Assembly (NCBI GenBank): GCA_023230325.1
Contig: JALNXN010000002.1
Coordinates: 75,190-139,189, forward strand
Origin: an archaeon
GTDB lineage: Archaea; Iainarchaeota; Iainarchaeia; Iainarchaeales; CSSED10-239
DNA length: 64,000 nt
Direction: 5' to 3'
Shown here piece after piece: positions 28,290-36,933 of the stretch. The notes under the pieces were generated by a model that was given only the letters and a program-made list of their open reading frames with translations, had not been told where the DNA came from and searched no databases. The translations under genes and the position numbers were made by a program. How positions within the stretch are numbered: position 1 is the first letter of the stretch; each line of letters starts with the position of its first letter.

Positions 28290-29201
28290 CTATACAGACC
28301 TCTTAGTTAAATACATTAAATCCACATATGCTTTTCTTTTTGTTTTCCTTGCAGTCGATCTTTGGAACAGTTTGTCTGTGTAGTTGCCTGGTGGACCAAC
28401 AGTTTTTATTTTTTTCTTACTTATTCTATTTAATATTAATTTATTTCTTATAAGCTCATCTTTCTCTTCAATTAGGCTTTTTGGAAGATCAAGAGTAACT
28501 ACCCCACTGCCTATGGAGTTAATTTCTGTGCTACCTGACCCTGCAGTAATGTAACTTGCAATCTTTCCAAGCTTGATTGCTGCTTCAAATTTATAAACAA
28601 TATCATAACTTTTCTGATCTAGCTTTTGTGTAAAAAACTCACTAATTTCTGAAAGCCCAATAACTTTAAACATCTTATGTAGTTCCAAAAAATCTAATAA
28701 CACTCTTAATTTCCTTAAAAAGAAAGAATCAAACAAATAATAAGACAAATAACCAATTGTTCCTGTGTACGCCTCTACACCAATCTTTTTTTCTTTAATT
28801 ATTTTTTCTAATTTATTTAAACCTAGAATGTATGTTGCAGAATTTGAAATTAATCCAAATGGATGTGCAATTGAGATTAAGTAATTTTTTTTCTTACAAA
28901 AATCAATCAGTCTGTTTAAAGAAATGTTATCCTCATATAATAAACTATAATTGTAAATGTCTGGAGACTCTGAAAAAATTAGAACCTCTCCACCATCTGT
29001 TTTTATTTTCATTCCTGGAATTAAGATCTTGTCTTTTGGTTTTCTTGTAATTAGATCAAAATATGCTTTTTTAGGGTTAGAAAAGTTATACTCAGTTATG
29101 GCTGTTCCTAAAAGATTTTCTGAAATTACTTTTGACCAATATCTTCTTGGAGATTTAGTCCTTACTTTAAAATGAGTATGTAGATCTAAATTGTAAAGCA
29201 T
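28290..29201 (-). CDS. PHP-domain phosphoesterase-like protein
   Basis: 303 residues. The N-terminal DLHTHFKVRTKS is PHP motif I with two metal-binding His. TAITEYN, PGMKIKTDGGEVLIF (Glu) and SIAHPFG match later PHP motifs, and TAGSGSTEINSIGSG replaces the usual GSDAH near residue 218. PHP proteins hydrolyse phosphoesters with three metals. The altered fourth motif, with Gly-Ser-Gly-Ser-Thr where Ser-Asp-x-His is usual, may reduce metal binding. It lies 90 bases before the pilus operon and divergent from the ribonuclease gene at 29378. The basic C-terminus (RSTARKTKRK) could bind nucleic acid. Confidence 0.75.
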   Translation of the reverse strand: MLYNLDLHTHFKVRTKSPRRYWSKVISENLLGTAITEYNFSNPKKAYFDLITRKPKDKILIPGMKIKTDGGEVLIFSESPDIYNYSLLYEDNISLNRLIDFCKKKNYLISIAHPFGLISNSATYILGLNKLEKIIKEKKIGVEAYTGTIGYLSYYLFDSFFLRKLRVLLDFLELHKMFKVIGLSEISEFFTQKLDQKSYDIVYKFEAAIKLGKIASYITAGSGSTEINSIGSGVVTLDLPKSLIEEKDELIRNKLILNRISKKKIKTVGPPGNYTDKLFQRSTARKTKRKAYVDLMYLTKRSV

Positions 29202-29377
29202 TTTTTCCTCTTTTTAAATTTTTAAGTTTTAGAGATACTTATATATAATTTTTGCTCTTTAAATATATATCTATTTATATATTCTATATATGAATTTATT
29301 ATATTATTATAATTAAATATAAATTATACAAAGTATTTATAAATATAACAAAAATACACAAAAACGGATGTGATAAC

Positions 29378-30694
29378 TTGATAAAATTAAAATGTCTAGG
29401 AGCTGGACAAGAAGTTGGGAGAAGTGGATTTTTAATTCAAACAGATGATGAAAATATATTGTTTGATTATGGTTTAAAATTGCACCCAAAATACTTAGGA
29501 AAAGCAGACTCTAAAAAAATAGATTCAGAAAGATATACAGAACAACCTCTACAAATAAAAGAGTATCTTGATGCTGTGATATTAAGTCATGCTCACTTAG
29601 ATCATTCTGGAAATATTCCTTTTCTATTTAAAAAGGATGAACCTAATCTTTTTTTAACAGAAGGAACTTTAGATCTTTCAAATATCTTATGGTTGGATAC
29701 TCTTAAGATTGCAAAGTATGATAAAAAAGAGCCATTCTTTCAAAAAGAACAAATTGCAACAGCATATGATTCTGCATTCTATTTAGATTTAAAAAAGACT
29801 ACAGAAATTTCAGAAAACGTAAAACTAACATTTTATGATGCTGGACATATTGTGGGTAGTGTGATTTCTGTTCTTGAGATGCAAGGTAAAAAGATAATGT
29901 ACACTGGGGATTTTAGAGCATCTAAAAGTATTCTTTTTCCAGGGTATGATAGAAACTTACCAAAAGTAGACTACTTGATTATGGAGAGTACTTATGGGGA
30001 TACCTCACATGAAGCAAGAGAAGAGAAAGAAAAAAAAATTATAAACTCTGTTCTTGAAAGTATTGAAAAAAATGGAAAAGTAATACTTGCAGCTTTTGCA
30101 ATTGAAAGAACACAAGAACTAATTGCATTAATGCATAAATATAAAATTGAAGCACCTATCTATGTTGATGGAATGGGGATAAAGGTAGCTAAGGTTTTTT
30201 TAGATTACCCAGAATATTTTAATGACTATAAAGAATTTAAAAATGCAATAAATAGAATTGAATTTATTTCAAATTATAAAGTTAGAAAGAAAGTTCTAAA
30301 AAGTAATAAAGCAGCAATAATTATAACAACTGCAGGAATGCTTGAAGGTGGACCAATTATACAGTATATTAAGGAATTTGGAGAAGACCCAAGTACTAAA
30401 ATAATACTTACAGGTTACCAAGTAAAGGGTACAAATGGTCACAGACTAGAAACAACAGGAAAATTGTATATTGATGGAGAGCTTTTCCAACCAAAGTGTA
30501 AAGTTGAACATGTATCTTTGTCTGCACATCCTGATGAAAAGGAACTATTGGAGCTAGTTGATCTAGTTAAACCTAAAAAGATAATTACTGTTCATGGGGA
30601 CTCAGATGTTATCCTTGAATTTAAAAAGACTTTAGAAAATAAAGGTTATGAAGTTTTTAATCCTAAGGTTGGAGATACAATTAAATTGTTATGA
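29378..30694 (+). CDS. aCPSF2-like beta-CASP ribonuclease
   Basis: 438 residues. The metallo-beta-lactamase motifs HAHLDHSG (about residue 71), DAGHIVGS (about 150) and TGDFRAS are present. The beta-CASP part has ITTAGMLEGGP, SLSAHPDEKEL and VHGDSD. It lacks the N-terminal KH domains of aCPSF1, so it fits aCPSF2/RNase J-like archaeal enzymes that trim or cut RNA. It starts at TTG: GGATGTGATAAC lies before it, giving a GTGAT ribosome-binding site, and no in-frame ATG is nearby. Its stop codon overlaps the start of the NMD3 gene by 4 bases, so the two are probably translated together. Confidence 0.88.
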   Translation: MIKLKCLGAGQEVGRSGFLIQTDDENILFDYGLKLHPKYLGKADSKKIDSERYTEQPLQIKEYLDAVILSHAHLDHSGNIPFLFKKDEPNLFLTEGTLDLSNILWLDTLKIAKYDKKEPFFQKEQIATAYDSAFYLDLKKTTEISENVKLTFYDAGHIVGSVISVLEMQGKKIMYTGDFRASKSILFPGYDRNLPKVDYLIMESTYGDTSHEAREEKEKKIINSVLESIEKNGKVILAAFAIERTQELIALMHKYKIEAPIYVDGMGIKVAKVFLDYPEYFNDYKEFKNAINRIEFISNYKVRKKVLKSNKAAIIITTAGMLEGGPIIQYIKEFGEDPSTKIILTGYQVKGTNGHRLETTGKLYIDGELFQPKCKVEHVSLSAHPDEKELLELVDLVKPKKIITVHGDSDVILEFKKTLENKGYEVFNPKVGDTIKLL

Positions 30695-31431
30695 ATAGAT
30701 TTTGCCCTAAATGTGGAAAGGAAATTAAAGAAGAGGAAATGATTAATAATTTCTGTATTAATTGTTACCTTAAAGATAATGATATAATTATTATACCTGA
30801 AATAGAAATTATCTTTTGTGTAAAGTGTAACAGAATTAGATACACAAATAAGTGGTATGATAACTTAGAAGATATTGAAAGAGATATTGCAAAACACATT
30901 AAGGTAAAAGATATCCCAAAGTCTAAAATCCTAGTAAAATTAGATTTAGATTTTGAAAAAAATAATTACACTGCAAAGATAATTGTTAAAACTATAATTT
31001 CAGGAACATTTAAAAATATTGAAAAAGATGTTGATGTTGTTGTTAAAAAAGATACGTGTGTTGTTTGCTCAAGAATTGCAGGAAACTATTATACAACAAT
31101 TTTACAAATTAGGTTTAATGACAAGAAATTACAAAAGATTCTTTCTCCAAAAATCTACTCAGAAATTGAAAGTATAAAAAATAGTCTAAACTCTAGAAGT
31201 GCAAAACCCTCAGCAAACTTACATATTGTTAAAGAAGTTAAACAAAAGACTGGGTTTGACTTGTATCTTGATAACTTAAAGTTAGCTTATAATCTTGTCC
31301 AACATCTAATGAAGCACAAAACAGCAATCAACTTTAATACCTCTAAGACCTTAGTTGGTCTTAATAAAGAAGGTCAAAGAACCTACAGAACTACCTTTGC
31401 AGTCCATTTCGGAAATAAAGAAAAATCTTAA
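30691..31431 (+). CDS. NMD3-family ribosome-associated protein
   Basis: 246 residues. The N-terminal zinc-binding part has FCPKCGKEI and FCINC, followed by IFCVKCNRIRYTNKW and CVVCSRIAGNYY. This matches the NMD3 N-terminal domain, which in eukaryotes binds the 60S subunit; the archaeal form is shorter and its role is not settled. The start ATG overlaps the stop of the beta-CASP ribonuclease gene (ATGA). Sharing a transcript with an RNase hints at rRNA maturation or ribosome quality control; this is inference. Confidence 0.85.
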   Translation: MNRFCPKCGKEIKEEEMINNFCINCYLKDNDIIIIPEIEIIFCVKCNRIRYTNKWYDNLEDIERDIAKHIKVKDIPKSKILVKLDLDFEKNNYTAKIIVKTIISGTFKNIEKDVDVVVKKDTCVVCSRIAGNYYTTILQIRFNDKKLQKILSPKIYSEIESIKNSLNSRSAKPSANLHIVKEVKQKTGFDLYLDNLKLAYNLVQHLMKHKTAINFNTSKTLVGLNKEGQRTYRTTFAVHFGNKEKS

Positions 31432-31538
31432 TTGAAGGCTTAGAAATAAATGTTTTTAGGAAATTTTTTAGTTTCAATAATTATTTTTTAAATTCTAACA
31501 CCACATTCTCTATTATCAATTAAAAGAATAAAAGAAAA

Positions 31539-32195
31539 CTATTGAAGTTTTCTTACACTCTTTACTTGGTTCTTTTTAGAAATTACAAGTAATTTGTCTC
31601 CCTTCTCTAAAATTGTTTTATCTGTTTGGAACATAAACTTTCCTAACTTATACATCCCAATTACTCTTGTATCTCCAGGAATATGGTCATTAAATTTAGA
31701 AACTGTTTTTCCAATAAATTTTGATTTATCATTAATTGTTAATTCTACAATCTCTGCATCTCCTTTTGAAAAGAAACTTAAATCTAAAACATCTGGTTGA
31801 GTTATTAATTGAGAAATGTAACCAGCAGCAGCAGCTTCAGGATGAATAACAACATCAATTCCTAATTTTTTTAAAACATGTTGTTGATAATGTACTTTAC
31901 TTAAAGATGCAGCAACAGTTTTTACGCCTAGCTCCTTTGCAATTAATCCAATTACTAAATTGATCTCATCCAACTCTGTCAAACAAACAATAACATCAGC
32001 ACCTTCAATTCCTGCCTTTTGAAGAACTGAAAGTTCTGTTGCATCCCCATGGATGCTTAGCACATCAAGTTCATTTGATACTTTTGTGCTCTTCTCTAAG
32101 TCTTTTTCAATAACAATAACATCATGATTTTCAGAAGCTAAAATTTGAGTTACATAATAACCAATATTCCCTGCTCCAATTACAATAATATACAT
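31539..32195 (-). CDS. trkA: TrkA potassium-uptake regulatory subunit
   Basis: 218 residues. The N-terminal Rossmann domain has VIGAGNIGYYV and the acidic VIEKD for NAD binding (RCK_N). The C-terminal RCK_C domain covers about 135-218 (VELTINDKSKFIGKTVSKF, GDKLLVISKK). It has one RCK_N/RCK_C set, against two in E. coli TrkA, which is usual for archaea. It gates the TrkH channel encoded just downstream on the same strand (28 bases away), so both are one operon for K+ uptake. Confidence 0.93.
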   Translation of the reverse strand: MYIIVIGAGNIGYYVTQILASENHDVIVIEKDLEKSTKVSNELDVLSIHGDATELSVLQKAGIEGADVIVCLTELDEINLVIGLIAKELGVKTVAASLSKVHYQQHVLKKLGIDVVIHPEAAAAGYISQLITQPDVLDLSFFSKGDAEIVELTINDKSKFIGKTVSKFNDHIPGDTRVIGMYKLGKFMFQTDKTILEKGDKLLVISKKNQVKSVRKLQ

Positions 32196-32223
32196 ATTGT
32201 TTCACACTCCTTTTTATAAATTT

Positions 32224-33672
32224 TTAAACATTATATTTTCTTGAAAAAATTATGCCAATGACTGCTAAGACTGGAATTATTTCAAGTCTTCCCACCCACA
32301 TATTAATTACTAACATTAATTTTGTAGCAAAAGGCATATCAAATGATGTAATTCCTGAACTAATACCAACTGTGCTTTGTGCAGACATTACTTCAAATGT
32401 ACTTTCTGTTAATCCATAACCATTAAATACAAATACAAATATACCTAAAAGAATAAAAAAGAAATAAATTAATATTAAAAAATACACAGCTCTAATTTTT
32501 GAATTTTCAATAATCTCTCCATTATATTTTTTTGGAAAATAAGCAATGTCTGGGAGAGTAGTTTCTTTTATCTTCCAAAAAATTGATTTTAAAAATAAAA
32601 CAAATCTTTCAACTTTTATTCCACCAGTTGTAGAATTACTTGATCCACCAATAAACATTAGACCAAAATATATTAACAAGATAAATGGAGATAGGCTAAC
32701 TAAGATGTTTGAAGAAAAAGTAGTTATTCCTCCTCCTGTTATAAAACTTACAACATTTAAAAGTAAATCAATTAAGCTATGTTTACCTCCTAACTTTATA
32801 ACACACAAAATAAAAGCAATAAAAATAATTGTTAACATACCTAAAAATTGTTTATCTTTTAAATAAACAAGTAGATTTTTCTTTCTATATTGTAGAGCTT
32901 TAAAATGTAAGATAAAAGAGGTTGCACCTAATAACATTATAAAAATTAAAATTAAACTGATTACTGGAGTTATTACTAAGGCTAAGCTTTCTGAACCGTA
33001 TGGAGGTCCAGTTGTTGATATCGCAGACATTGAATAATTAAAGGCATCAAAAAGTGTCATTCCAAATATTTTTAGTAAAGCAACTCCAACAACTGTAAGT
33101 AATAGATAGATTACCCATAAATTAAAAACTGTTTTTTTAATGCTTGGTCTTAATCTCTCATGTCCCTCAGCCATAACTACTTTTGTTGAACCTGCTGCTA
33201 GCCCTTTTGTAAATCCAAGAAAAGCAAGAATAATTATTCCAAGTCCACCAATCCAAGACACAAAAGAATTCCAAACAAGTAAACTTTTAAATACAAAAAT
33301 ATTTTCATAAAGTGACAGACCTGTAGTTGTTAATAAAGACATGGCTTCAAAGAAAGAATCAAACAAACCCATAGGTGATAAAAAATAAATAGGTAATGCA
33401 CAAAAGAATGTGAAAAGTAACCAAACTAAAATTACAACAATTAATGATTGAGAAGTAGTTATTCCAAAAAGAGGTTTTGATTTAACTAATCTTGCTAAAA
33501 GTAAACCAAAAGTAAATTGTAATAAAAATATTAAAATATAGGTATTTGTTACAAATAAACCTTCTTTAAAAAATAAACTTAAGATTATAGGTAGAAGATG
33601 AATAAAACTACTATACTGTAAAATTTCTCCAGTTGTTTTTAAAACATTTCTGTAATTCCAATTGTAACTCAT
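32224..33672 (-). CDS. trkH: TrkH potassium-uptake membrane subunit
   Basis: 482 residues with about ten membrane segments. The four selectivity-filter loops can be seen: TTTGLS (near residue 115), STTGPPYGS (near 220), TGGGITTF (near 315) and STVGISSG (near 430). The GGSSNSTTGGIKVERF segment before a cytoplasmic helix is typical of TrkH. The first filter keeps the TTTG form; the second reads STTGPP. Although trkA is drawn to its left, trkH is first in transcription order on the minus strand. Confidence 0.93.
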   Translation of the reverse strand: MSYNWNYRNVLKTTGEILQYSSFIHLLPIILSLFFKEGLFVTNTYILIFLLQFTFGLLLARLVKSKPLFGITTSQSLIVVILVWLLFTFFCALPIYFLSPMGLFDSFFEAMSLLTTTGLSLYENIFVFKSLLVWNSFVSWIGGLGIIILAFLGFTKGLAAGSTKVVMAEGHERLRPSIKKTVFNLWVIYLLLTVVGVALLKIFGMTLFDAFNYSMSAISTTGPPYGSESLALVITPVISLILIFIMLLGATSFILHFKALQYRKKNLLVYLKDKQFLGMLTIIFIAFILCVIKLGGKHSLIDLLLNVVSFITGGGITTFSSNILVSLSPFILLIYFGLMFIGGSSNSTTGGIKVERFVLFLKSIFWKIKETTLPDIAYFPKKYNGEIIENSKIRAVYFLILIYFFFILLGIFVFVFNGYGLTESTFEVMSAQSTVGISSGITSFDMPFATKLMLVINMWVGRLEIIPVLAVIGIIFSRKYNV

Positions 33673-33814
33673 AACATATCTAATTAATTTTATATTTAAT
33701 ATAGTATATTAAGAAGTAGCAAGTATTTTTAAACTTAATTTTTATAGACCAAGAGAAAAAGAAAGAGAAAAAGATAAAAGATACACTTTTATCTTCTAAA
33801 ACCTAATTTTTGAA

Positions 33815-33898
33815 TTATTTCTTTTTTGTTGATTTTTTAGGTTTTGCACTAGCTTTTGGTGCAGCTACTTTCTTTTCAGCTTTTTTCTTTTGAACCAT
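33815..33898 (-). CDS. 27-residue Lys/Ala-rich basic micro-protein
   Basis: The frame runs ATG 33896-33898 to TAA 33815-33817. It begins MVQKKKAEKKVAAPKA and ends KPKKSTKKK, so nearly half of all residues are lysine. A GAGGG ribosome-binding site lies 7-8 bases before the ATG. The composition recalls histone H1-like or ribosomal-protein tails and suits DNA or RNA binding. It follows the acidic micro-gene at 33962-34132 on the same strand, 63 bases away. The clean frame, start signal and strong composition bias make it likely real, but it is unproven. Confidence 0.55.
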   Translation of the reverse strand: MVQKKKAEKKVAAPKASAKPKKSTKKK

Positions 33899-33961
33899 TT
33901 CAATTTCCCTCTTTTTTTTTATTAAAACGTATTTTGGTAAAAAACTAATTATCTATCATAT

Positions 33962-34132
33962 TTAGTATTCTTCATCGTCATCATCGTCATAAAAGTCTTC
34001 GTCATCTTCTTCTTCATAAACTTTCTTGTTTTTATTTACTGGTTTTTTATCAGATTGTTTGGGCTTGTAATCATCGTCATCCACATATTCATCGTCATCG
34101 TAATCATCATCCCATTTTTCATTTTTTGCCAT
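33962..34132 (-). CDS. 56-residue Asp/Glu-rich acidic micro-protein
   Basis: The frame runs ATG 34130-34132 to TAA 33962-33964. It begins MAKNEKWDDDYDDDEYVDDD, has a basic centre (KPVNKNKKVY) and ends in a run of Asp and Glu. A GGAGG ribosome-binding site lies 11 bases before the start. A TATA-like TTTATTATAAG lies near 34182-34193, so the leader would be short. It may be a nucleic-acid mimic or an acidic partner of the neighbouring basic protein. No family was recognised. Confidence 0.6.
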   Translation of the reverse strand: MAKNEKWDDDYDDDEYVDDDDYKPKQSDKKPVNKNKKVYEEEDDEDFYDDDDDEEY

Positions 34133-34458
34133 GATAGATCAATCCTCCAATTTTTTTTATTATAGATTAGAACTTAACCTATAACCCTTATAATAAACTA
34201 AGGTATCAATAGTTTATTATTGATAAATATTTCAAGTCACGCATGTGTTTTTAAATGTATTTGCAAGCAAGAAAATAGCGAAAGTATTTATAAAGGTTAT
34301 TGTGGTAAATTACACAGAAATACTATTTTTAGAAAATATACAATTTAAATAATTAATTAAAAATACAACTTTAAATTTAGAACTAAGGTAATTATTAAAA
34401 TTAAGTATTATTAAATTTTTTAAAAATGAAAACCCCTTTAACAATTGAAAGTATAAGG
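34133..34458. other. 326-base intergenic region with an orphan TATA box and hairpin
   Basis: The right end abuts tRNA-Arg and the left end holds the promoter of the acidic micro-gene. On the minus strand a strong TATA box (CCTTTATAAATAC) lies at about 34287-34299, with no gene starting nearby. About 60 bases later comes a hairpin, ATCAATA-ATAAAC-TATTGAT (34205-34224). A short non-coding transcript is possible. Otherwise only A/T-rich sequence was seen. Confidence 0.45.
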
Positions 34459-34533
34459 CAGACCGGGTGGGATTTGAACCCACGATCCCAAGCTTAGGAG
34501 GCTTGTGCGATATCCAGACTTCGCTACCGGCCT
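34459..34533 (-). tRNA. tRNA-Arg (anticodon CCT)
   Basis: 75 bases on the minus strand. Acceptor AGGCCGG pairs with CCGGTCT (one G-T), D stem GCGA/TCGC, anticodon stem CAAGC/GCTTG with loop CTCCTAA, and T stem GTGGG/CCCAC with TTCAAAT loop. Anticodon CCT reads AGG, hence Arg. CCA is not fully encoded (GCCT follows the stem). An A/T-rich TATTTAAAAATG promoter lies about 30 bases upstream, near 34564-34575. Confidence 0.95.
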
Positions 34534-34647
34534 AGAAAATAAAATAACTTAAAGAAAAACATTTTTAAATACAACATACAACTATTTTAGTAACAAGTTA
34601 TAATTATATATATATTTATAAACAAAAAAATTAAAAAGAGCATCACT

Positions 34648-35214
34648 ATGAAAAAAAATCTTCTCATCATCCTTGGACCACAAGGAAGTGGTAAAAGTAC
34701 ACAAGCAAAAATTATTGAAAATGAATTTAAATTTAAACAAATTATACAAAGTAATCTTCTAAAAGAAGAAGTTAAGAAAAAAACAAAAGTTGGTTTACAA
34801 ATTAATAAAATTATGTTAGAAGGTAACCTTGTACCTTATGAGATAACATGCAAATTATTATATGAAAAATTAAAAAAAACTAAATCAAAAAATATATTGA
34901 TTGATGGTTTTCCTAGACAAATGGAACAAGTACATGTCTTAGATTATTTTATATATACAGAAAATATAAATTTTTTAGGAATCATATATATTAATCTAAC
35001 AGAGAAGGAATGTATAAAAAGATTGGTTCTAAGAAAAAGAGAGGATGACACCCCAAAAGCAATAAGAACAAGATTATATAATTATTTTAAAGAAACTAAA
35101 CCTGTAATTGAAAGATATGATAAAAAAAATAAATTAATAAAAATCAATGGAAATAAAACAATTGAAAATGTTGCTGCAGAAATAAAAATAAAATTAAAAA
35201 AGGTTGGCTTATGA
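34648..35214 (+). CDS. adk: Adenylate kinase (short-LID form)
   Basis: 188 residues. The P-loop GPQGSGKST is at residues 10-18. IDGFPRQMEQ is the conserved AMP-binding segment. RKREDDTPKAIRTRL and YFKETKPVIERY are the arginine-containing segments of the catalytic site. The LID region is short and lacks zinc cysteines. It converts AMP and ATP to two ADP. The fold is of the bacterial/eukaryotic AK type rather than the trimeric archaeal AdkA. It overlaps the next gene by 4 bases, so the two are co-translated. A long TATA-like run lies at 34597-34620. Confidence 0.88.
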   Translation: MKKNLLIILGPQGSGKSTQAKIIENEFKFKQIIQSNLLKEEVKKKTKVGLQINKIMLEGNLVPYEITCKLLYEKLKKTKSKNILIDGFPRQMEQVHVLDYFIYTENINFLGIIYINLTEKECIKRLVLRKREDDTPKAIRTRLYNYFKETKPVIERYDKKNKLIKINGNKTIENVAAEIKIKLKKVGL

Positions 35215-36899
35215 TCGCTGATGATAGAGTCATTGAAAATATTATTAAGTTAAAAGAACTTGGAATGACAAATGAAGAAATAATTGATAACCTTGTAAAG
35301 ATAGGTCTATCAAAAGAAGATAGCCAAAAACTAATTGATAAAACTGAAGAGAAAAATAAACCGAAAAATGAAGATTATAAAGTAAAAGAAAAGATAGAAG
35401 AAAGTAATAAGGTAAAAAAAGAAAGTGAAGATCATAAAATAAAAGAAGAAAGTGAAAACAAAAAAGAAAATATTACTTCTAAAACTAAAGAACAAGAAAA
35501 TACTAACACTATAGAAACTAAAAAACAAAATGAAATACCAATAGACTTTTTTACAAGCAAAGAAGAGAAAAAAAGAACAGAAATCCCTATTATAAAAACA
35601 GAAACTAAAATGCCTGATTTAAAAATAGATACTGATGAGAGTATAACACTCCCAACACCAAAATTTAATAGCTTTGAAGAAGATACTATACCTTTACCAA
35701 AGTTTGAAAATGAAGATTACAAAGAAGAAACTATATCTCCACCTAAATTTGATAATCTTAATTTTGAACAAAAAAACACTTTTGACAACATAGAACCTAC
35801 CCAAGAAAATTATGATTCTGTTTGGCAAACAGGAATACTTACAACAATCAATAGTAAATTAAATGAACTAGAATTTAAACAAAAAAAATTTGAAGAAGAC
35901 TTAAAACAAAAACTATCTTCAGAGATAAAAAAAATTAACACTATACAGCTTTCAAGTAAACAAATGTTATTTGATAACATCACAGAAGTTCTATCAAAAG
36001 AAAAAAGCCAAATAAACACAAAAGTAATAACAGAACTTGCAAAGTTTAAAATAATTGAAGCCAAGTTAAATAATAAAATTTCAACAATTGAAGAAAGTAA
36101 AGATAAATTAAATGAATTAATTAAAAATGCAGAAGCTAAAAATATAGCGATCAATAGTAACCTGATTGATAATAAAGAAAAAACTAAAAAAATAATTGTT
36201 GAAACTCAACAAAATATCACACAAATAATCTCTACAATTACAACAAAACTAAATGATAAAATTAAAGAAATAAATACAACCCTTGCACTACAATCTAGAA
36301 TAACACAGGGGCTTGTAAAAAACACACAACAAAGTGTAGAACAACAAATTAGAGAGTTGGTGGAATTTGAGAAAAACATAAGATCACAAATTGATCCAAA
36401 AAAGCTGTACTCAAAATTAGAAGAATTAGATAATTTTAAGTTAACCCTGTCAAACAGATTTGAAGAAAGATTTGAAAATGTAAAAATTGAATTTTTAAAT
36501 AAAGCAAAAAATGCAATGACTAAACAAATTGAAAAGGAACTAGAGGAAATTAAAAAAGTAAGAACAGAAATTGCAGAAAAAACTGATCCTGAAAAAATAA
36601 CCAGAAAATTAAGAGAACTAAAAATCTTTGAAGAAGACTTGCTTATCTCAATTGATGAAAAAATAAGCCAATCTCTAAAGCTATATGAATCATCAATAAA
36701 TCAAGAATTTAGATCCAAAATGAATGATATTAAAAAAGCAGAAAGTAAACTTCAGGAAAAGTTGGTACTTGCAGATGTGTTACAAGAAAAAATTGATGAA
36801 CTTGATAATTTTAAAAAACAATTTATTGCTGTAATTGACAAGAACATAGAAAAAATGAATGAGAATATGAAATATTTAAATGAAAGAATAAAAAAGTAA
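35211..36899 (+). CDS. Long coiled-coil protein co-transcribed with adenylate kinase
   Basis: 562 residues. Residues 1-45 form a small helical module (ELGMTNEEIIDNLVKIGLSK) resembling UBA-like hairpins. Residues 46-215 are highly charged and low in complexity, with three PKF motifs (PTPKFNSFEE, PLPKFENEDY, SPPKFDNLNF). Residues 215-562 are continuous coiled coil with at least two internally similar blocks (PKKLYSKLEELDNF, PEKITRKLRELKIF and ADVLQEKIDELDNF share a frame). No enzyme or membrane segment was seen. It may be a cytoplasmic scaffold. Function unknown; the ATGA overlap with adk is the only contextual clue. Confidence 0.75.
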   Translation: MIADDRVIENIIKLKELGMTNEEIIDNLVKIGLSKEDSQKLIDKTEEKNKPKNEDYKVKEKIEESNKVKKESEDHKIKEESENKKENITSKTKEQENTNTIETKKQNEIPIDFFTSKEEKKRTEIPIIKTETKMPDLKIDTDESITLPTPKFNSFEEDTIPLPKFENEDYKEETISPPKFDNLNFEQKNTFDNIEPTQENYDSVWQTGILTTINSKLNELEFKQKKFEEDLKQKLSSEIKKINTIQLSSKQMLFDNITEVLSKEKSQINTKVITELAKFKIIEAKLNNKISTIEESKDKLNELIKNAEAKNIAINSNLIDNKEKTKKIIVETQQNITQIISTITTKLNDKIKEINTTLALQSRITQGLVKNTQQSVEQQIRELVEFEKNIRSQIDPKKLYSKLEELDNFKLTLSNRFEERFENVKIEFLNKAKNAMTKQIEKELEEIKKVRTEIAEKTDPEKITRKLRELKIFEEDLLISIDEKISQSLKLYESSINQEFRSKMNDIKKAESKLQEKLVLADVLQEKIDELDNFKKQFIAVIDKNIEKMNENMKYLNERIKK

Positions 36900-36933
36900 A
36901 AAATAAATACTTTCTTATCTCTCTAAACTATTT

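Noticed and set aside
33673-34533. Integration site at tRNA-Arg
   Set aside because: No integrase gene and no second copy of the tRNA end were seen in the window.
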